A DNA stretch of 64,000 nucleotides. It comes from Minicystis rosea. Its GTDB lineage: Bacteria > Myxococcota_A > Polyangia > Polyangiales > Polyangiaceae. The stretch is from contig CP016211.1 of assembly GCA_001931535.1 (NCBI GenBank), positions 3,872,501 to 3,936,500 of the forward strand. The letters run 5' to 3'. The translations under genes were made by a program, and so were the position numbers. Position 1 is the stretch's first letter. Each line of letters opens with the position of its first letter. Positions 7,925-16,633 of the stretch are shown here, piece after piece. Under the pieces are notes generated by a model. That model was not told the origin of the DNA. It searched no databases and was given only the letters and a program-made list of their open reading frames with translations.

Positions 7925-10492
7925 ATGGATGGGGAAAGCGGAGGCGCGCGGCCGTCGGGTCGGCCCGTGATCGGGCTCCTCGTCGACTGGCTCGAGGACA
8001 ACTACCAGAACACGGTGGTGTCGGGGGTCGCCGATGCAGCGCGCGAGCTCGGCGTCGATCTCGTGTGCTTCACCGGCGGCGTGCTCCGCGCGCGCGCGGC
8101 GCAGCGCAACTCGGCCTACGATCTCGCGGGGCCGGCGAACGTCGACGGTCTGCTCGTGATGTCGGGCACGCTGGCCAACACCGTGGGGCCCGACGCGCTC
8201 GCGCGCTTCTGCGAGCGCTATCGGCCGCTGCCCCTCTGCAGCATCGCGGTGGCGCTGCCCGGCGTGCCCAGCGTGCTCGTCGACAACGCGGCGGGCATGC
8301 GCGAGCTGCTCCTGCACCTCGTCGAGGATCACGGCTACCGGCGCCTCGCCTTCATCCGCGGGCCGGAAGCGAACGCGGAGGCGGAGCGGCGCTTCGGCGT
8401 GTTCCGCGACGTGCTCGCGGAGCACGATCTCGGGCTCGATCCGGAGCTCGTGGTGGCAGGTGATTTTCAGCGCGAGGCCAGCGCCGCGGCGGTGGGTCGC
8501 CTGCTCGACGAGAGGCCGCGTGCGTTCGACGTGATCGTGGCGGCGAGTGATCCGATGGCGCTCGGTGCGCTCGATGCGCTCGGCGCGCGCGGTCTCCGCG
8601 TGCCCGAGGACGTGGCGGTGGCGGGCTTCGACGACGTCGAAGAGGCGCGCTTCGCCACGCCCCCGCTCACCACCGTGCGCCAACCGCTCTACGAGCAGGG
8701 ACACCGCGCGGTGGAGACGCTCCTCGCGATGCTCGCGGGCCGCGACGTGCCGCTCCAGATCACGCTGCGCACGGAGCTCTGCACGCGTCGCTCGTGTCGG
8801 TGTGCCCGGCGCGGCGCGCGGCGGGGCGCGCATCGCGAGACGATGTCTCTGGGATCGGGCTTCGAGGTGTCGTTCGCGGCGCGGCGCGCGACCGCGATCG
8901 CCGAGGTCTCTCGCGCGCTCCACGCTACCGCGCCCGAGCGCGAGCACGCGACGGCCGAGGCGGTGGTCGAGGCGTTCTCCGCGGAGCTCGGCGGCGGCGC
9001 CCACGGCGCGCTCGTCGCGGCGTTCGAGCAGGCGTGGGCGCGCTCGTTCGCGGCGGGCGTCGATCCGAGCGCGTGGCAAGCAGCCATCTCCGCGCTGCGA
9101 CACGAGGCCATCCGCTCGATCGACGCGAGCAACGCCGAGCTCTGCGCGCGCGCCGAGGATCTGCTCCACGATCTGCGCGACGTGGCCGCGGAGACGGCGG
9201 ACGCGGCGCGCGCGCAGCAGCGGCTCGCCGTGGAGCGACGCGCGCGCGATCTCGGCAGCACGAGCGAGGCGCTGGCGGCGAACTTCGACGTGGTGGCGCT
9301 GGCGCGGGCCGCGGTCTCGCACCTGCCCCGCCTCGGCATCGAGAGCTGTTATCTCTCCCTCTACGATCACACCGAGCCGCACGGCGAGTCGGCGCGCCTC
9401 GTGCTCGCCTACGACGCCGCGCGCGAAGCGGACGCGGCGCCGAGCGGGCTCGTGTTCCCCGCGCGCCAGCTCGCGCCGCGCGGCGCGCTCCCCGAGCGGC
9501 GCGCCACGTTCGTGCTCGCGCCCCTGTGCTTCGACGACGACCAGCTCGGCTTCGTGCTCCTCGAGATGGGGCCGCGCGAAGGCACCATCTACGAAGCGCT
9601 CCGCGAGCAGCTCAGCGCCGCGCTGAAGGGCGCCATCCTCGTGCGCGAGGTGGTCGAGAAGGATCGCGAGCGCCAGCGGCTCCTCGACGCGTTGGAGAAG
9701 CGCGCGCGCGAGCTGGAGGAGGCGAACCGCGCCATCCGCGAGAACCAGGAGAAGCTCCTCACCTCCGAGAAGCTCGCGTCGCTTGGGCGCCTCACCGCCA
9801 GCATCGTCCACGAGATGAACACGCCGCTCGCCGCCGTGCGCGCCGCGCTCGTCGATCTCGGCAAGCTGGTGGACGAGTACCAACAGTCGGTGAGCGATCC
9901 CGAGGTCACGGTGGCGGACCACCGCGAAATCGCCGAGGAGATGCGGCGGGCCATCGAGCTCGCCTCGAGCGCGTCGGCGCGCGCCGCGCTCTTCGTGCGG
10001 GGGATCAAATCGCGCACGCGCGACATGGGGCCGCACGAGCGGCGATCGTTCGACGCGGTCACCGCGGTGCGCGAGGCGCTCCTCCTCCTCGGCCATGCGC
10101 TTCGCAAAGGCAATTGCCGCGTGCGCTTCGAGCCGCCGGCGCCGCGCATCGAGATCGACGGCTCCCCCGTGCGCTTCGGCCAAGTGGTGACGAACCTCGT
10201 GGAGAACGCGGCCGACGCGAGCTTGCCGCGCGGCGGGGGCGTCATCACGGTCGAGCTCGATCCGCAGCGTGACGCGCTCGTGCTCCGCGTGCGCGACGCC
10301 GGCACGGGGATCGATCCGGAGATCCTGCCGCGCATCTTCGAGCCCATGTTCACGACCAAGCCGTTCGGCCAAGGCACCGGTCTCGGGCTCGCCATCGTGC
10401 ACGACGTCGTGACGGCGGACTTCGGCGGCACCATCGACGTCGAGAGCCGCCTCGGCGTCGGCACCACGATCACGATTCGATTTCCGAGGTAG
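7925..10492 (+). CDS. Soluble histidine kinase with LacI-type sugar-binding sensor domain
   Basis: An 855-residue protein with no membrane segment. Residues about 15-300 match the periplasmic-binding-like domain of LacI/GalR regulators (VIGLLVDWLEDNYQNTVVSG, DGLLVMSG, VDNAAGM, VAVAGFDDVEEARF, LTTVRQP), but the LacI helix-turn-helix is missing. A middle region (about 390-590) is GAF-like, then a coiled coil, then a histidine kinase: IVHEMNTPL with His629, N box NLVENAADAS, and the ATP lid DAGTGIDPEILPRIFEP with GTGLGLAI. It likely senses a sugar or sugar phosphate in the cytoplasm and phosphorylates the response regulator encoded 12 nt downstream. The start at 7925 has GGAGG about 9 nt upstream; the frame is open further upstream but without such a site. 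It is divergent from the cellulase operon. Confidence 0.88.
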   Translation: MDGESGGARPSGRPVIGLLVDWLEDNYQNTVVSGVADAARELGVDLVCFTGGVLRARAAQRNSAYDLAGPANVDGLLVMSGTLANTVGPDALARFCERYRPLPLCSIAVALPGVPSVLVDNAAGMRELLLHLVEDHGYRRLAFIRGPEANAEAERRFGVFRDVLAEHDLGLDPELVVAGDFQREASAAAVGRLLDERPRAFDVIVAASDPMALGALDALGARGLRVPEDVAVAGFDDVEEARFATPPLTTVRQPLYEQGHRAVETLLAMLAGRDVPLQITLRTELCTRRSCRCARRGARRGAHRETMSLGSGFEVSFAARRATAIAEVSRALHATAPEREHATAEAVVEAFSAELGGGAHGALVAAFEQAWARSFAAGVDPSAWQAAISALRHEAIRSIDASNAELCARAEDLLHDLRDVAAETADAARAQQRLAVERRARDLGSTSEALAANFDVVALARAAVSHLPRLGIESCYLSLYDHTEPHGESARLVLAYDAAREADAAPSGLVFPARQLAPRGALPERRATFVLAPLCFDDDQLGFVLLEMGPREGTIYEALREQLSAALKGAILVREVVEKDRERQRLLDALEKRARELEEANRAIRENQEKLLTSEKLASLGRLTASIVHEMNTPLAAVRAALVDLGKLVDEYQQSVSDPEVTVADHREIAEEMRRAIELASSASARAALFVRGIKSRTRDMGPHERRSFDAVTAVREALLLLGHALRKGNCRVRFEPPAPRIEIDGSPVRFGQVVTNLVENAADASLPRGGGVITVELDPQRDALVLRVRDAGTGIDPEILPRIFEPMFTTKPFGQGTGLGLAIVHDVVTADFGGTIDVESRLGVGTTITIRFPR

Positions 10493-10503
10493 GGGGCGTT
10501 CCT

Positions 10504-11979
10504 ATGGCGCGCAAATACAGGCTCGCGAGCTCCAGTGGGTACACGATCGTGCTCGCCGACGACGATCCCGATTACCTCGAGGCGACGAGGCTGCTCCTCG
10601 AGTCCGAGGGGCACGAGGTGCTGTGCGCGACCAACGGCGACGAGTCGCTCGCGCTCCTCCGCGAGCGGCCCGCGCACCTGCTCCTGCTCGACTACTTCAT
10701 GCCCGGCATGACGGGTGAAGACGTGGTGGTGCGCCTCCGGCAGCAGAACCCGTTCATCCAGATCATCTTGCAAACGGGCTACGCCAACGAACGGCCGCCG
10801 CGTGAGATGCTGCGGCGCCTCGACATCCAGGGCTACCACGACAAGAGCGAAGGCCCCGATCGACTCCTGCTCTGGACCGACGCGGGCCTCAAGGCCGCGA
10901 GCGCCATTCAGCGCCTCTACGAGAGCCGCGAGAACCTCCGCTACATCCTCGACGTGACGCCGGCGATGCACCGCATCCAGCCCATCGAGGAGCTGGCGAC
11001 CACGATCCTCGAGCCCTTCGCCGGCATGCTCCGCGCGGGCAAGAGCGCGGCGGCGATGCGCGCCGACGGCCACACCATGCCGCCGCCCTCCGGCGAAGTG
11101 GACGGCTTCATCGCCCTCGCGCAGGAGGACGCGGAGCTCTCGATCTGGGCGGCGACACGCGCCTTCACCATCGGCGACAAAGTGACCTCCGCCGTGACGC
11201 CGGAGGAGCTCGCCGAGCTCACCGCCGCCATCGACGAAGGCGAGGCGCGCTTCTCGCGGGCGGCGACCATCATCCCGCTCCGCGTCGGCGAGATCAGCGC
11301 GGGCGCGCTCTTCCTGCGCGCCACGGCCACGCTGCCGGCGCCCGATCTGGAGATGCTCCGCATCCTCGCGAACCAAGCGGCGGTGTCGATCCAGAACATG
11401 CAGCTCTACGAGATGGCCGCGCTCGATCCGCTCACCGGCGTCTACGCGCGTCGCTTCTTCGAGCGTTGGCTGATGCGCGAGGTGCGGAGCGCGCTCCGTT
11501 CGCGCCAGTCGCTCGCCGTGGTGCTCCTCGATCTCGACGAGCTCAAAGGCATCAACGACACGGCCGGTCACCTCGCCGGCGATCAAGCGCTGGCGATGAT
11601 GGGCAAGGTGCTGCGTCAGGTCACGCGCGAGAGCGACATCGTGGCGCGCTACGGCGGTGACGAGTTCGTCGTCATCCTCCCGCATGGCACCGCCGACGAC
11701 GCGGAGCACACGGGCCGTCGCATCCTCGAGTGCTTGGCCGACAAGGTGATTCCCGGCACGAGCGGCACGCACACGCTGCGGAGCAGCGCCGGCGTGAGCG
11801 AGCTCGTCGTGCCCCCGCGCGCGCCCGCGGACGGGCAACCGTCGCTCCCTTCGAGCTATTTCCAAACCATCGCGCAAAGCCTCATCCGCGCGGCCGACGC
11901 GGCGCTCTACGAAGCCAAGCGCCAAGGCCGAGGCCGCCTCTGTCGCGGCGCCTCGACCACGTGGGACCGACTCGGCTGA
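10504..11979 (+). CDS. Response regulator with GAF-like domain and GGDEF diguanylate cyclase
   Basis: A 491-residue protein that makes c-di-GMP under phosphorelay control. The N-terminal receiver domain has the acidic pair DDD (about residues 20-22) and phospho-acceptor Asp63 in LLLLDYFMPGMTG. The middle part (about 150-305) is GAF-like (ISAGALFLRATA, LEMLRILANQAAVSIQNMQL). The C-terminal cyclase domain starts at DPLTGVYARRFFERW and has an intact GGDEF (residues 384-388). RESD at 375-378 fits the RxxD inhibitory site, so product feedback is expected. It follows the sensor kinase by 12 nt and is almost certainly its partner. It has no DNA-binding domain, so it cannot itself bind the motif sites in this locus. 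A hairpin at 12011-12031 ends the unit. Confidence 0.92.
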   Translation: MARKYRLASSSGYTIVLADDDPDYLEATRLLLESEGHEVLCATNGDESLALLRERPAHLLLLDYFMPGMTGEDVVVRLRQQNPFIQIILQTGYANERPPREMLRRLDIQGYHDKSEGPDRLLLWTDAGLKAASAIQRLYESRENLRYILDVTPAMHRIQPIEELATTILEPFAGMLRAGKSAAAMRADGHTMPPPSGEVDGFIALAQEDAELSIWAATRAFTIGDKVTSAVTPEELAELTAAIDEGEARFSRAATIIPLRVGEISAGALFLRATATLPAPDLEMLRILANQAAVSIQNMQLYEMAALDPLTGVYARRFFERWLMREVRSALRSRQSLAVVLLDLDELKGINDTAGHLAGDQALAMMGKVLRQVTRESDIVARYGGDEFVVILPHGTADDAEHTGRRILECLADKVIPGTSGTHTLRSSAGVSELVVPPRAPADGQPSLPSSYFQTIAQSLIRAADAALYEAKRQGRGRLCRGASTTWDRLG

Positions 11980-12010
11980 ACGCGAGACGAGCCCCATCTC
12001 ACGCGCGCAA

Positions 12011-12031
12011 ACGGGAGCCCGAGGCTCCCGT
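12011..12031. terminator. Bidirectional terminator hairpin
   Basis: ACGGGAGCC, loop CGA, GGCTCCCGT, flanked by A and T runs; lies between the convergent GGDEF and CBM3 genes. Confidence 0.8.
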
Positions 12032-12094
12032 TTCATATCCACTTATCGATGTGATTGAGTCGATGAAGCTCGACTCTGCGCTACTGCGTGGGGC

Positions 12095-12850
12095 TCAAGG
12101 CTCCACGCCCCAGACCAGCGCCCCGTCCTGATAGAGCGTGATCTTGTCCCACGTGCCGAACGCGGTCTTGGTGGCATCGAACGAGTAGTCGTTGCCCTGC
12201 GTGAACGTGACCTGAAAGCCCGAGTCGTGGAAGCGGGTCTGGATCTCGCCGCTGTTCGCACCCGGTGAGAGGGTGCCGGCGCCGGCGCCGAACGTCACCT
12301 CCAGGTAGTGATCGGCGTTGGTGCCCGTGGCGGTCCCGAACGAGCCGCTCAGGTTGGCGCAGCCGAGGGTGGCGTAGTCGCAGTTGAAGCCGAGGCTCGT
12401 GCTGCCATCGCTGGTGAAGTAGTAGCGGATGGAGAGGCTGCTCAACGCGACGCTCGACGAGCCGCCGTTTCCGATGCGGAAGTGCGGCTTCATCTCCTTG
12501 TCGCTCGCCGTCGTGTTGGCGCAGCGATAGTCGAGGTAGAGCCCCATCACCGGCTCGCCCGACGAGCTGCTCGCGGAGGACGAGCTGCTCGAAGAGGAGC
12601 TCGACGTCGTGGCGTTGCCCGATGACGAAGAGCTGCTCGTCGTCGCGTTGCCCGATGACGAAGAGCTGCTCGTCGTCGCGCCGCTCGACGAGACCGAGGT
12701 GGTGCTCGTGGAGCTCGACGGCCCGTCACCGCCGGCGCCGCCGGTGCCGGGTCGGATCGGATCGACGCCCGACACGCAAGCCGCCATCGCGACGGCGTAG
12801 CAACACCCCAGCGCCCCGATCCCCAGATTGGTCCAGCGTCCTCTTCGCAT
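12095..12850 (-). CDS. CBM3-type cellulose-binding lipoprotein with poly-Ser linker
   Basis: A 251-residue predicted lipoprotein (MAAC, Cys25) with a Gly-rich patch, a long Ser/Thr linker (about residues 45-97) and one C-terminal CBM3-like domain: LYLDYRCANTTASDKEMKPH, FRIGNGGSSSVALSSLSIRYY and SFDATKTAFGTWDKITLYQDG. CBM3 domains bind crystalline cellulose through a flat aromatic face. No hydrolase or dockerin part is seen, so this looks like a surface cellulose anchor on a flexible stalk. GGAGATTCTC precedes the ATG. Its upstream region, shared with the divergent GH1 gene, carries two motif sites (13034 and 13108). Confidence 0.88.
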   Translation of the reverse strand: MRRGRWTNLGIGALGCCYAVAMAACVSGVDPIRPGTGGAGGDGPSSSTSTTSVSSSGATTSSSSSSGNATTSSSSSSGNATTSSSSSSSSSSASSSSGEPVMGLYLDYRCANTTASDKEMKPHFRIGNGGSSSVALSSLSIRYYFTSDGSTSLGFNCDYATLGCANLSGSFGTATGTNADHYLEVTFGAGAGTLSPGANSGEIQTRFHDSGFQVTFTQGNDYSFDATKTAFGTWDKITLYQDGALVWGVEP

Positions 12851-13033
12851 GAGAATCTCCCCGATTCGGGATGGAGAGTGCGCCCGTGCGTCCAGCCCGA
12901 CGCGCGCTCGCCGGGCCTCTTCGACACGAGCGCAGCCCTCTCCTTAAGTACGGCGATCGAGGTTAGCTCCATGGAGAGCTTCATGGTCAAGCGCGAACGC
13001 GGAGCACGGCGTGCGTCCGGCAGATCGTGCATC

Positions 13034-13058
13034 GTGTCATTCTTTGATGACACGAAAT
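13034..13058 (+). promoter_or_regulatory. Cellulase-locus operator-like motif, site 3
   Basis: GTGTCAT, 7 nt, TGACACGAAAT. The most symmetric copy: TGTCAT and ATGACA form a perfect inverted repeat. Confidence 0.7.
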
Positions 13059-13107
13059 GCGCCCACCACGATCGCATCCGGACCTACAAAAATGCTGGTT
13101 CGGAGAT

Positions 13108-13132
13108 GTGGCAGAGGTGAATGACGCGAAAA
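13108..13132 (+). promoter_or_regulatory. Cellulase-locus operator-like motif, site 4 (diverged)
   Basis: GTGGCAG, 7 nt, TGACGCGAAAA; 6 of 7 and 10 of 11 matches to consensus, same orientation, 74 nt (about seven helical turns) from site 3. Confidence 0.55.
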
Positions 13133-13208
13133 TTGAAACCGGCACAGAGAGTCAATCGCGCTGCGCCGCGTCACCCACCCAATGAGGAGATCGTCTCTCT
13201 GTGGTCGC

Positions 13209-13238
13209 TTGACAGGCTACGCGTGCGACCTTTAGCAT
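13209..13238 (+). promoter_or_regulatory. Sigma-70-like promoter for the GH1 gene
   Basis: Perfect -35 TTGACA at 13209-13214 and TAGCAT at 13233-13238 with an 18-nt spacer, about 130 nt before the GH1 start. Confidence 0.5.
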
Positions 13239-13371
13239 CTTGACCCTGCACGGATTGCGCCCGCCCTGGTGACGGAAGCGCGAGAGTGTGCACCGAACCT
13301 GCTCCGTGGCCTCGACGGTGCCGGCCGCGTGTCCGCCGCACCGTTCTTTGGCCCTCATTTGGGAGAACAGC

Positions 13372-14745
13372 ATGGTCAAGGTGAGCTTTCCCCAACACTT
13401 CCTCTGGGGCGTGGCGACATCCGCGTACCAGATCGAAGGTGCCGCGCAGGAGGACGGGCGTGGTGAGTCGATCTGGGATCGGTTCGCCCGCGCTCCAGGG
13501 AAGGTGGAGGACGGGAGCAACGGGGATGTCGCCTGCGACCACTACCATCGCTTCGCGGAGGACGTCGCGTTGATGAAGCGGATGGGGGTGAAGGCCTATC
13601 GCTTCTCGGTGGCCTGGCCTCGCATTCAGCCCACCGGCCGCGGCGGGGTGAACCAACGCGGGCTGGATTTCTACAACCGACTCGTCGACACCCTGCTCGA
13701 AGCCGGCATCGCGCCCTGCGCCACACTCTATCACTGGGATCTGCCCCAGGCGCTTCAGGACGCGGGCGGTTGGCCCAACCGGGCCACGGCCCAAGCCTTC
13801 GTCGAGTACGCGCAGATCGTGAGCCGCGCGCTCGGAGATCGGGTGAGCACGTTCATCACCCACAACGAGCCCTGGTGCGCGAGCCTGCTCAGCCACCAGC
13901 GCGGTTTGCACGCCCCCGGCCTCAAGGATTGGGGCGCGGCGCTGGCCGCGAGCCACCATCTCCTGCTCTCCCACGGTTGGGCCGTGCCCGTGATCCGAAG
14001 GGAGAGCCCCAAGGCCGAGGTGGGCATCACCCTCAATCTCACGCCCTCGGTCCCTGCCTCGCCGAGCGCCGCCGACTACGACGCCTACCGGCACTTCGAC
14101 GGCTATTTCAATCGCTGGTTCCTCGACCCCCTCTATGGCCGCCGTTATCCCGCGGACATGATCGCCGACTACATCAAGGCCGGCCATCTACCGCCGGAGG
14201 GGCTCACGGTGGTGCAGCCCGGCGATCTCGAGGTCATCGCCGTCCCGTGCGATTTCCTCGGCATCAATTACTACAACCGCGCCGCCCTCCGCAGCGAGAC
14301 GCTCCCGGAGGATCAAAACGCGCCTCGCACCGTCCATCTCGCGCCGCAATCGGAGTGGACGGAGATGGGTTGGGAGGTTTACCCCGAAGGCCTCGAGCAC
14401 ATCCTCATGCGGGTCCACCACACGTATGGACCGCGGAAGATGTACGTGACCGAAAACGGGGCGAGCTATTCCGATCCTCCCAATGGAGAGGAGCGCGTCC
14501 CCGACGAGCGACGCCGCATCTTCCTGCGCGATCATTTCCTCGCCGCGCGCCGGGCGATGGACGCGGGCGCGCCGCTCGCCGGCTATTTCGTGTGGTCGTT
14601 GCTGGACAACTTCGAGTGGGACCGCGGCTACACGCAGCGCTTCGGGATCGTGTGGGTCGATTATCGGACGCAGCAGCGCATCCTCAAAGACAGCGCGCGT
14701 TGGTACATGGGCGTCATTCGCGAGAACGCGGTGGAGCTACCATGA
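13372..14745 (+). CDS. GH1 beta-glucosidase (cytoplasmic cellobiase)
   Basis: A 457-residue full-length GH1 enzyme that cleaves beta-glucosides such as cellobiose. It opens with FPQHFLWGVATSAYQIEGA, has the acid/base motif THNEPW with Glu166 and the nucleophile motif YVTENGA with Glu361, and ends with the YFVWSLLDNFEWDRGY block. There is no signal peptide, so it acts in the cytoplasm on imported cellobiose or short oligomers. The ATG at 13372 has GGGAG about 7 nt upstream. The stop overlaps the start of the next gene (ATGA), and an MFS transporter gene follows, which makes an import-and-cleave operon. Confidence 0.96.
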   Translation: MVKVSFPQHFLWGVATSAYQIEGAAQEDGRGESIWDRFARAPGKVEDGSNGDVACDHYHRFAEDVALMKRMGVKAYRFSVAWPRIQPTGRGGVNQRGLDFYNRLVDTLLEAGIAPCATLYHWDLPQALQDAGGWPNRATAQAFVEYAQIVSRALGDRVSTFITHNEPWCASLLSHQRGLHAPGLKDWGAALAASHHLLLSHGWAVPVIRRESPKAEVGITLNLTPSVPASPSAADYDAYRHFDGYFNRWFLDPLYGRRYPADMIADYIKAGHLPPEGLTVVQPGDLEVIAVPCDFLGINYYNRAALRSETLPEDQNAPRTVHLAPQSEWTEMGWEVYPEGLEHILMRVHHTYGPRKMYVTENGASYSDPPNGEERVPDERRRIFLRDHFLAARRAMDAGAPLAGYFVWSLLDNFEWDRGYTQRFGIVWVDYRTQQRILKDSARWYMGVIRENAVELP

Positions 14746-15269
14746 TGGCGCGCCACCCCGCCTCTTTCCTGTGGTTGGCTGCACCGTTCGTGCTCACCCT
14801 CCATTGCGTGCAAGGCGTCGAGCCCGAGCGGCCCGGCGGCGCCGGCGGCATGGGCACGAGCAGCGCGGTCACGACGGGAAGCGGCGTGGTGAGCAGCTCC
14901 TCCTCGGCGAGCGTGTCGTCGAGCAGCAGCGCATCGTCCTCCTCCAGCAGCAGCGCTTCCTCTTCGAGCAGCGCGACGTCGTCGAGCAGCAGCAGCGCAT
15001 CATCCTCCAGCAGCGCGTCGTCGTCGGGCACTTCGAGCGGAGGCACGTGTGATTTGCAGAACATCCCCGACACGTGCCCCAACTGCGCGACGATGAACGC
15101 GAGCGACAAGCCCAAGTGTCAGGAATACCTCGCGTGCTTCGCGGCCAACGGCTGTAACCCGGCGGACCCCTGTGGGCAGAGCAGCGGTATTTGCGGGGTG
15201 AACACCATTGGTGGTGGCAATGCGCCGCGTGACGCCGCCATCCAAACGTACAACTGTGCCTGTCCGTGA
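14742..15269 (+). CDS. Small Ser-linker lipoprotein with conserved cysteine-rich C-terminal domain
   Basis: A 175-residue secreted protein. A hydrophobic leader ends at Cys22, although LHC is an atypical lipobox. A Gly-rich spacer and a long Ser/Ala linker (about residues 45-100) lead to a compact domain with about ten cysteines (CDLQNIPDTCPNCATMN, CLACFAANGC-like spacing, ICGVNTIGGG, final NCACP). Similar cysteine domains are known to me only as unannotated Polyangiales proteins, so no function is assigned. The linker is like that of the CBM3 lipoprotein, so the domain may bind cellulose or oligosaccharide (inference). Start and stop codons overlap with GH1 (ATGA), which indicates translational coupling. 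Confidence 0.75.
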   Translation: MMARHPASFLWLAAPFVLTLHCVQGVEPERPGGAGGMGTSSAVTTGSGVVSSSSSASVSSSSSASSSSSSSASSSSSATSSSSSSASSSSSASSSGTSSGGTCDLQNIPDTCPNCATMNASDKPKCQEYLACFAANGCNPADPCGQSSGICGVNTIGGGNAPRDAAIQTYNCACP

Positions 15270-15280
15270 TTGGGTGATCC

Positions 15281-16633
15281 ATGACACCGAACGAGAACAC
15301 GATCACGGCTCCGCGACCGCGCCACCCCATCACGTGGGTGCCGACGGCGTACGTGGCGGAGGGGATCCCCTTCGCGATGGTGACTTGGGCCATCGGGACG
15401 ATGTTCAAGGACCTCGGTCACTCCGACAGCAAGGTCACCTTGTCGACGGCGACCATCGGCATCGCGTGGTCCCTCAAGCCACTCTGGGCCTCGTTCCTCG
15501 ACATGTATCGGACGAAGCGGTTCTTCGTCCTCGCCATGGAGCTCTTCATGGCGCTGGTGCTCGCCGGCGTCGCGCTCTGCCTGCCGTTGCCCAATCACTT
15601 CCAAATCATCATCGCGGCGCTCTGGGTCTTCGCCTTCGCCTCGGCCACGCAGGACATCTGCGTGGACGGCGTGTACATCACCACCCTCGACAAGAAGCAG
15701 CAGGCGGCGTGGATCGGGGTCCAAGGCATGTGCTGGAACGTCGGGCGAATCTTCGCCACGGCGGCCGTCGTCTGGTTCGCCGGCTCCCTCAAGGACCGTG
15801 GCTTCGATACCAAGATGGCATGGATGTACGCGCTCGGCCTCGCCGCGGCGACGATGGGCGTGCTCTCCGTCTATCACTTCTTCGTCCTCCCGACGGGCTC
15901 GCTCACGCGAAGGCCGGAGAGCGCGCGTGAGGTCGTCGACACCTTCTCCGACGCCGTGACGGCGTTCTTCAAGAAGGAGTCGATCTGGGGGATGCTGCTC
16001 TTCGTCTTCCTCTATCGGATCGGCGAAGGCTTCCTGCTCGTGGAGGCGCCGCTGTTTTTGCAAGCGCCGTTGTCCGCAGGCGGCCTCGGGCTCACGCTCT
16101 CGCAAAAGGCGATCATCGACGGCACGGTGAGCACCACGGTGAGCATCGTCGGCGGGCTCCTCGGCGGCGCGTTCGTCTCGCGGCTCGGGCTCAAGCGATC
16201 GCTGCTCATCCTCGCGTTCTGCATGAACGTGCCGCACCTCTGCTACGTGTACTTGAGCCACGCCGTCTCGCCGACCGCCCCGCTCTCGCTGCACACGATC
16301 TATCTCCTCGTGAGCATCGAGAAGTTCGGCTACAGCTTCGGCTTCGTCGGCAACATGCTGTACATGATGCAGCAGATCGCGCCGGGGAAACACAAGATGA
16401 CGCACTACGCGTTCGCGACGGCGCTCATGAACCTGGTGCTCGTGCCCACGCAGTCGGTGAGCGGCCCGCTCGCGGATTGGCTCGGTTACAAGAGGTTCTT
16501 CATCTTCGTGCTGGTCGCTTCGCTTCCCAGCCTCTTCGTCGCGTGGCGCGCGCCCTTCCCCAACCGCGAAGGCGAGGTCGAAGAAGAGGCGGAGCCCGCC
16601 GAAGGACAGCTCTCGAGCGGCGGCGCCGGCTGA
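15281..16633 (+). CDS. MFS transporter, AmpG/PAT-like, probable cellobiose or oligosaccharide importer
   Basis: A 450-residue inner-membrane protein with about 12 hydrophobic segments. The start AYVAEGIPFAMVTWAIGTMF and the ATQDICVDGVYITTL segment match AmpG-like members of the major facilitator superfamily, which bring muropeptides or small sugars into the cell with protons. The position 11 nt after the lipoprotein and directly downstream of a cytoplasmic beta-glucosidase suggests that the substrate is cellobiose or a cello-oligosaccharide, not muropeptide; this is inference from context. The last 20 residues are acidic and cytoplasmic. Confidence 0.85.
   Translation: MTPNENTITAPRPRHPITWVPTAYVAEGIPFAMVTWAIGTMFKDLGHSDSKVTLSTATIGIAWSLKPLWASFLDMYRTKRFFVLAMELFMALVLAGVALCLPLPNHFQIIIAALWVFAFASATQDICVDGVYITTLDKKQQAAWIGVQGMCWNVGRIFATAAVVWFAGSLKDRGFDTKMAWMYALGLAAATMGVLSVYHFFVLPTGSLTRRPESAREVVDTFSDAVTAFFKKESIWGMLLFVFLYRIGEGFLLVEAPLFLQAPLSAGGLGLTLSQKAIIDGTVSTTVSIVGGLLGGAFVSRLGLKRSLLILAFCMNVPHLCYVYLSHAVSPTAPLSLHTIYLLVSIEKFGYSFGFVGNMLYMMQQIAPGKHKMTHYAFATALMNLVLVPTQSVSGPLADWLGYKRFFIFVLVASLPSLFVAWRAPFPNREGEVEEEAEPAEGQLSSGGAG

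Larger units (their letters stand above)
12851..13371. other. Divergent intergenic region between the CBM3 lipoprotein and GH1 genes
   Basis: This 521-nt stretch has no convincing gene. It holds motif sites at 13034-13058 and 13108-13132 and a sigma-70-like promoter at 13209-13238 facing GH1. Confidence 0.6.

Noticed and set aside
7463..12042. Long minus-strand open frames opposite the kinase and GGDEF genes
   Set aside because: No recognisable domain and they run through the real stop and terminator; the plus-strand genes have intact signature motifs.
12540..12720. Microsatellite-like repeat of serine codons
   Set aside because: It encodes the Ser linker of the CBM3 lipoprotein and needs no separate explanation; the same holds for 14890-15030.
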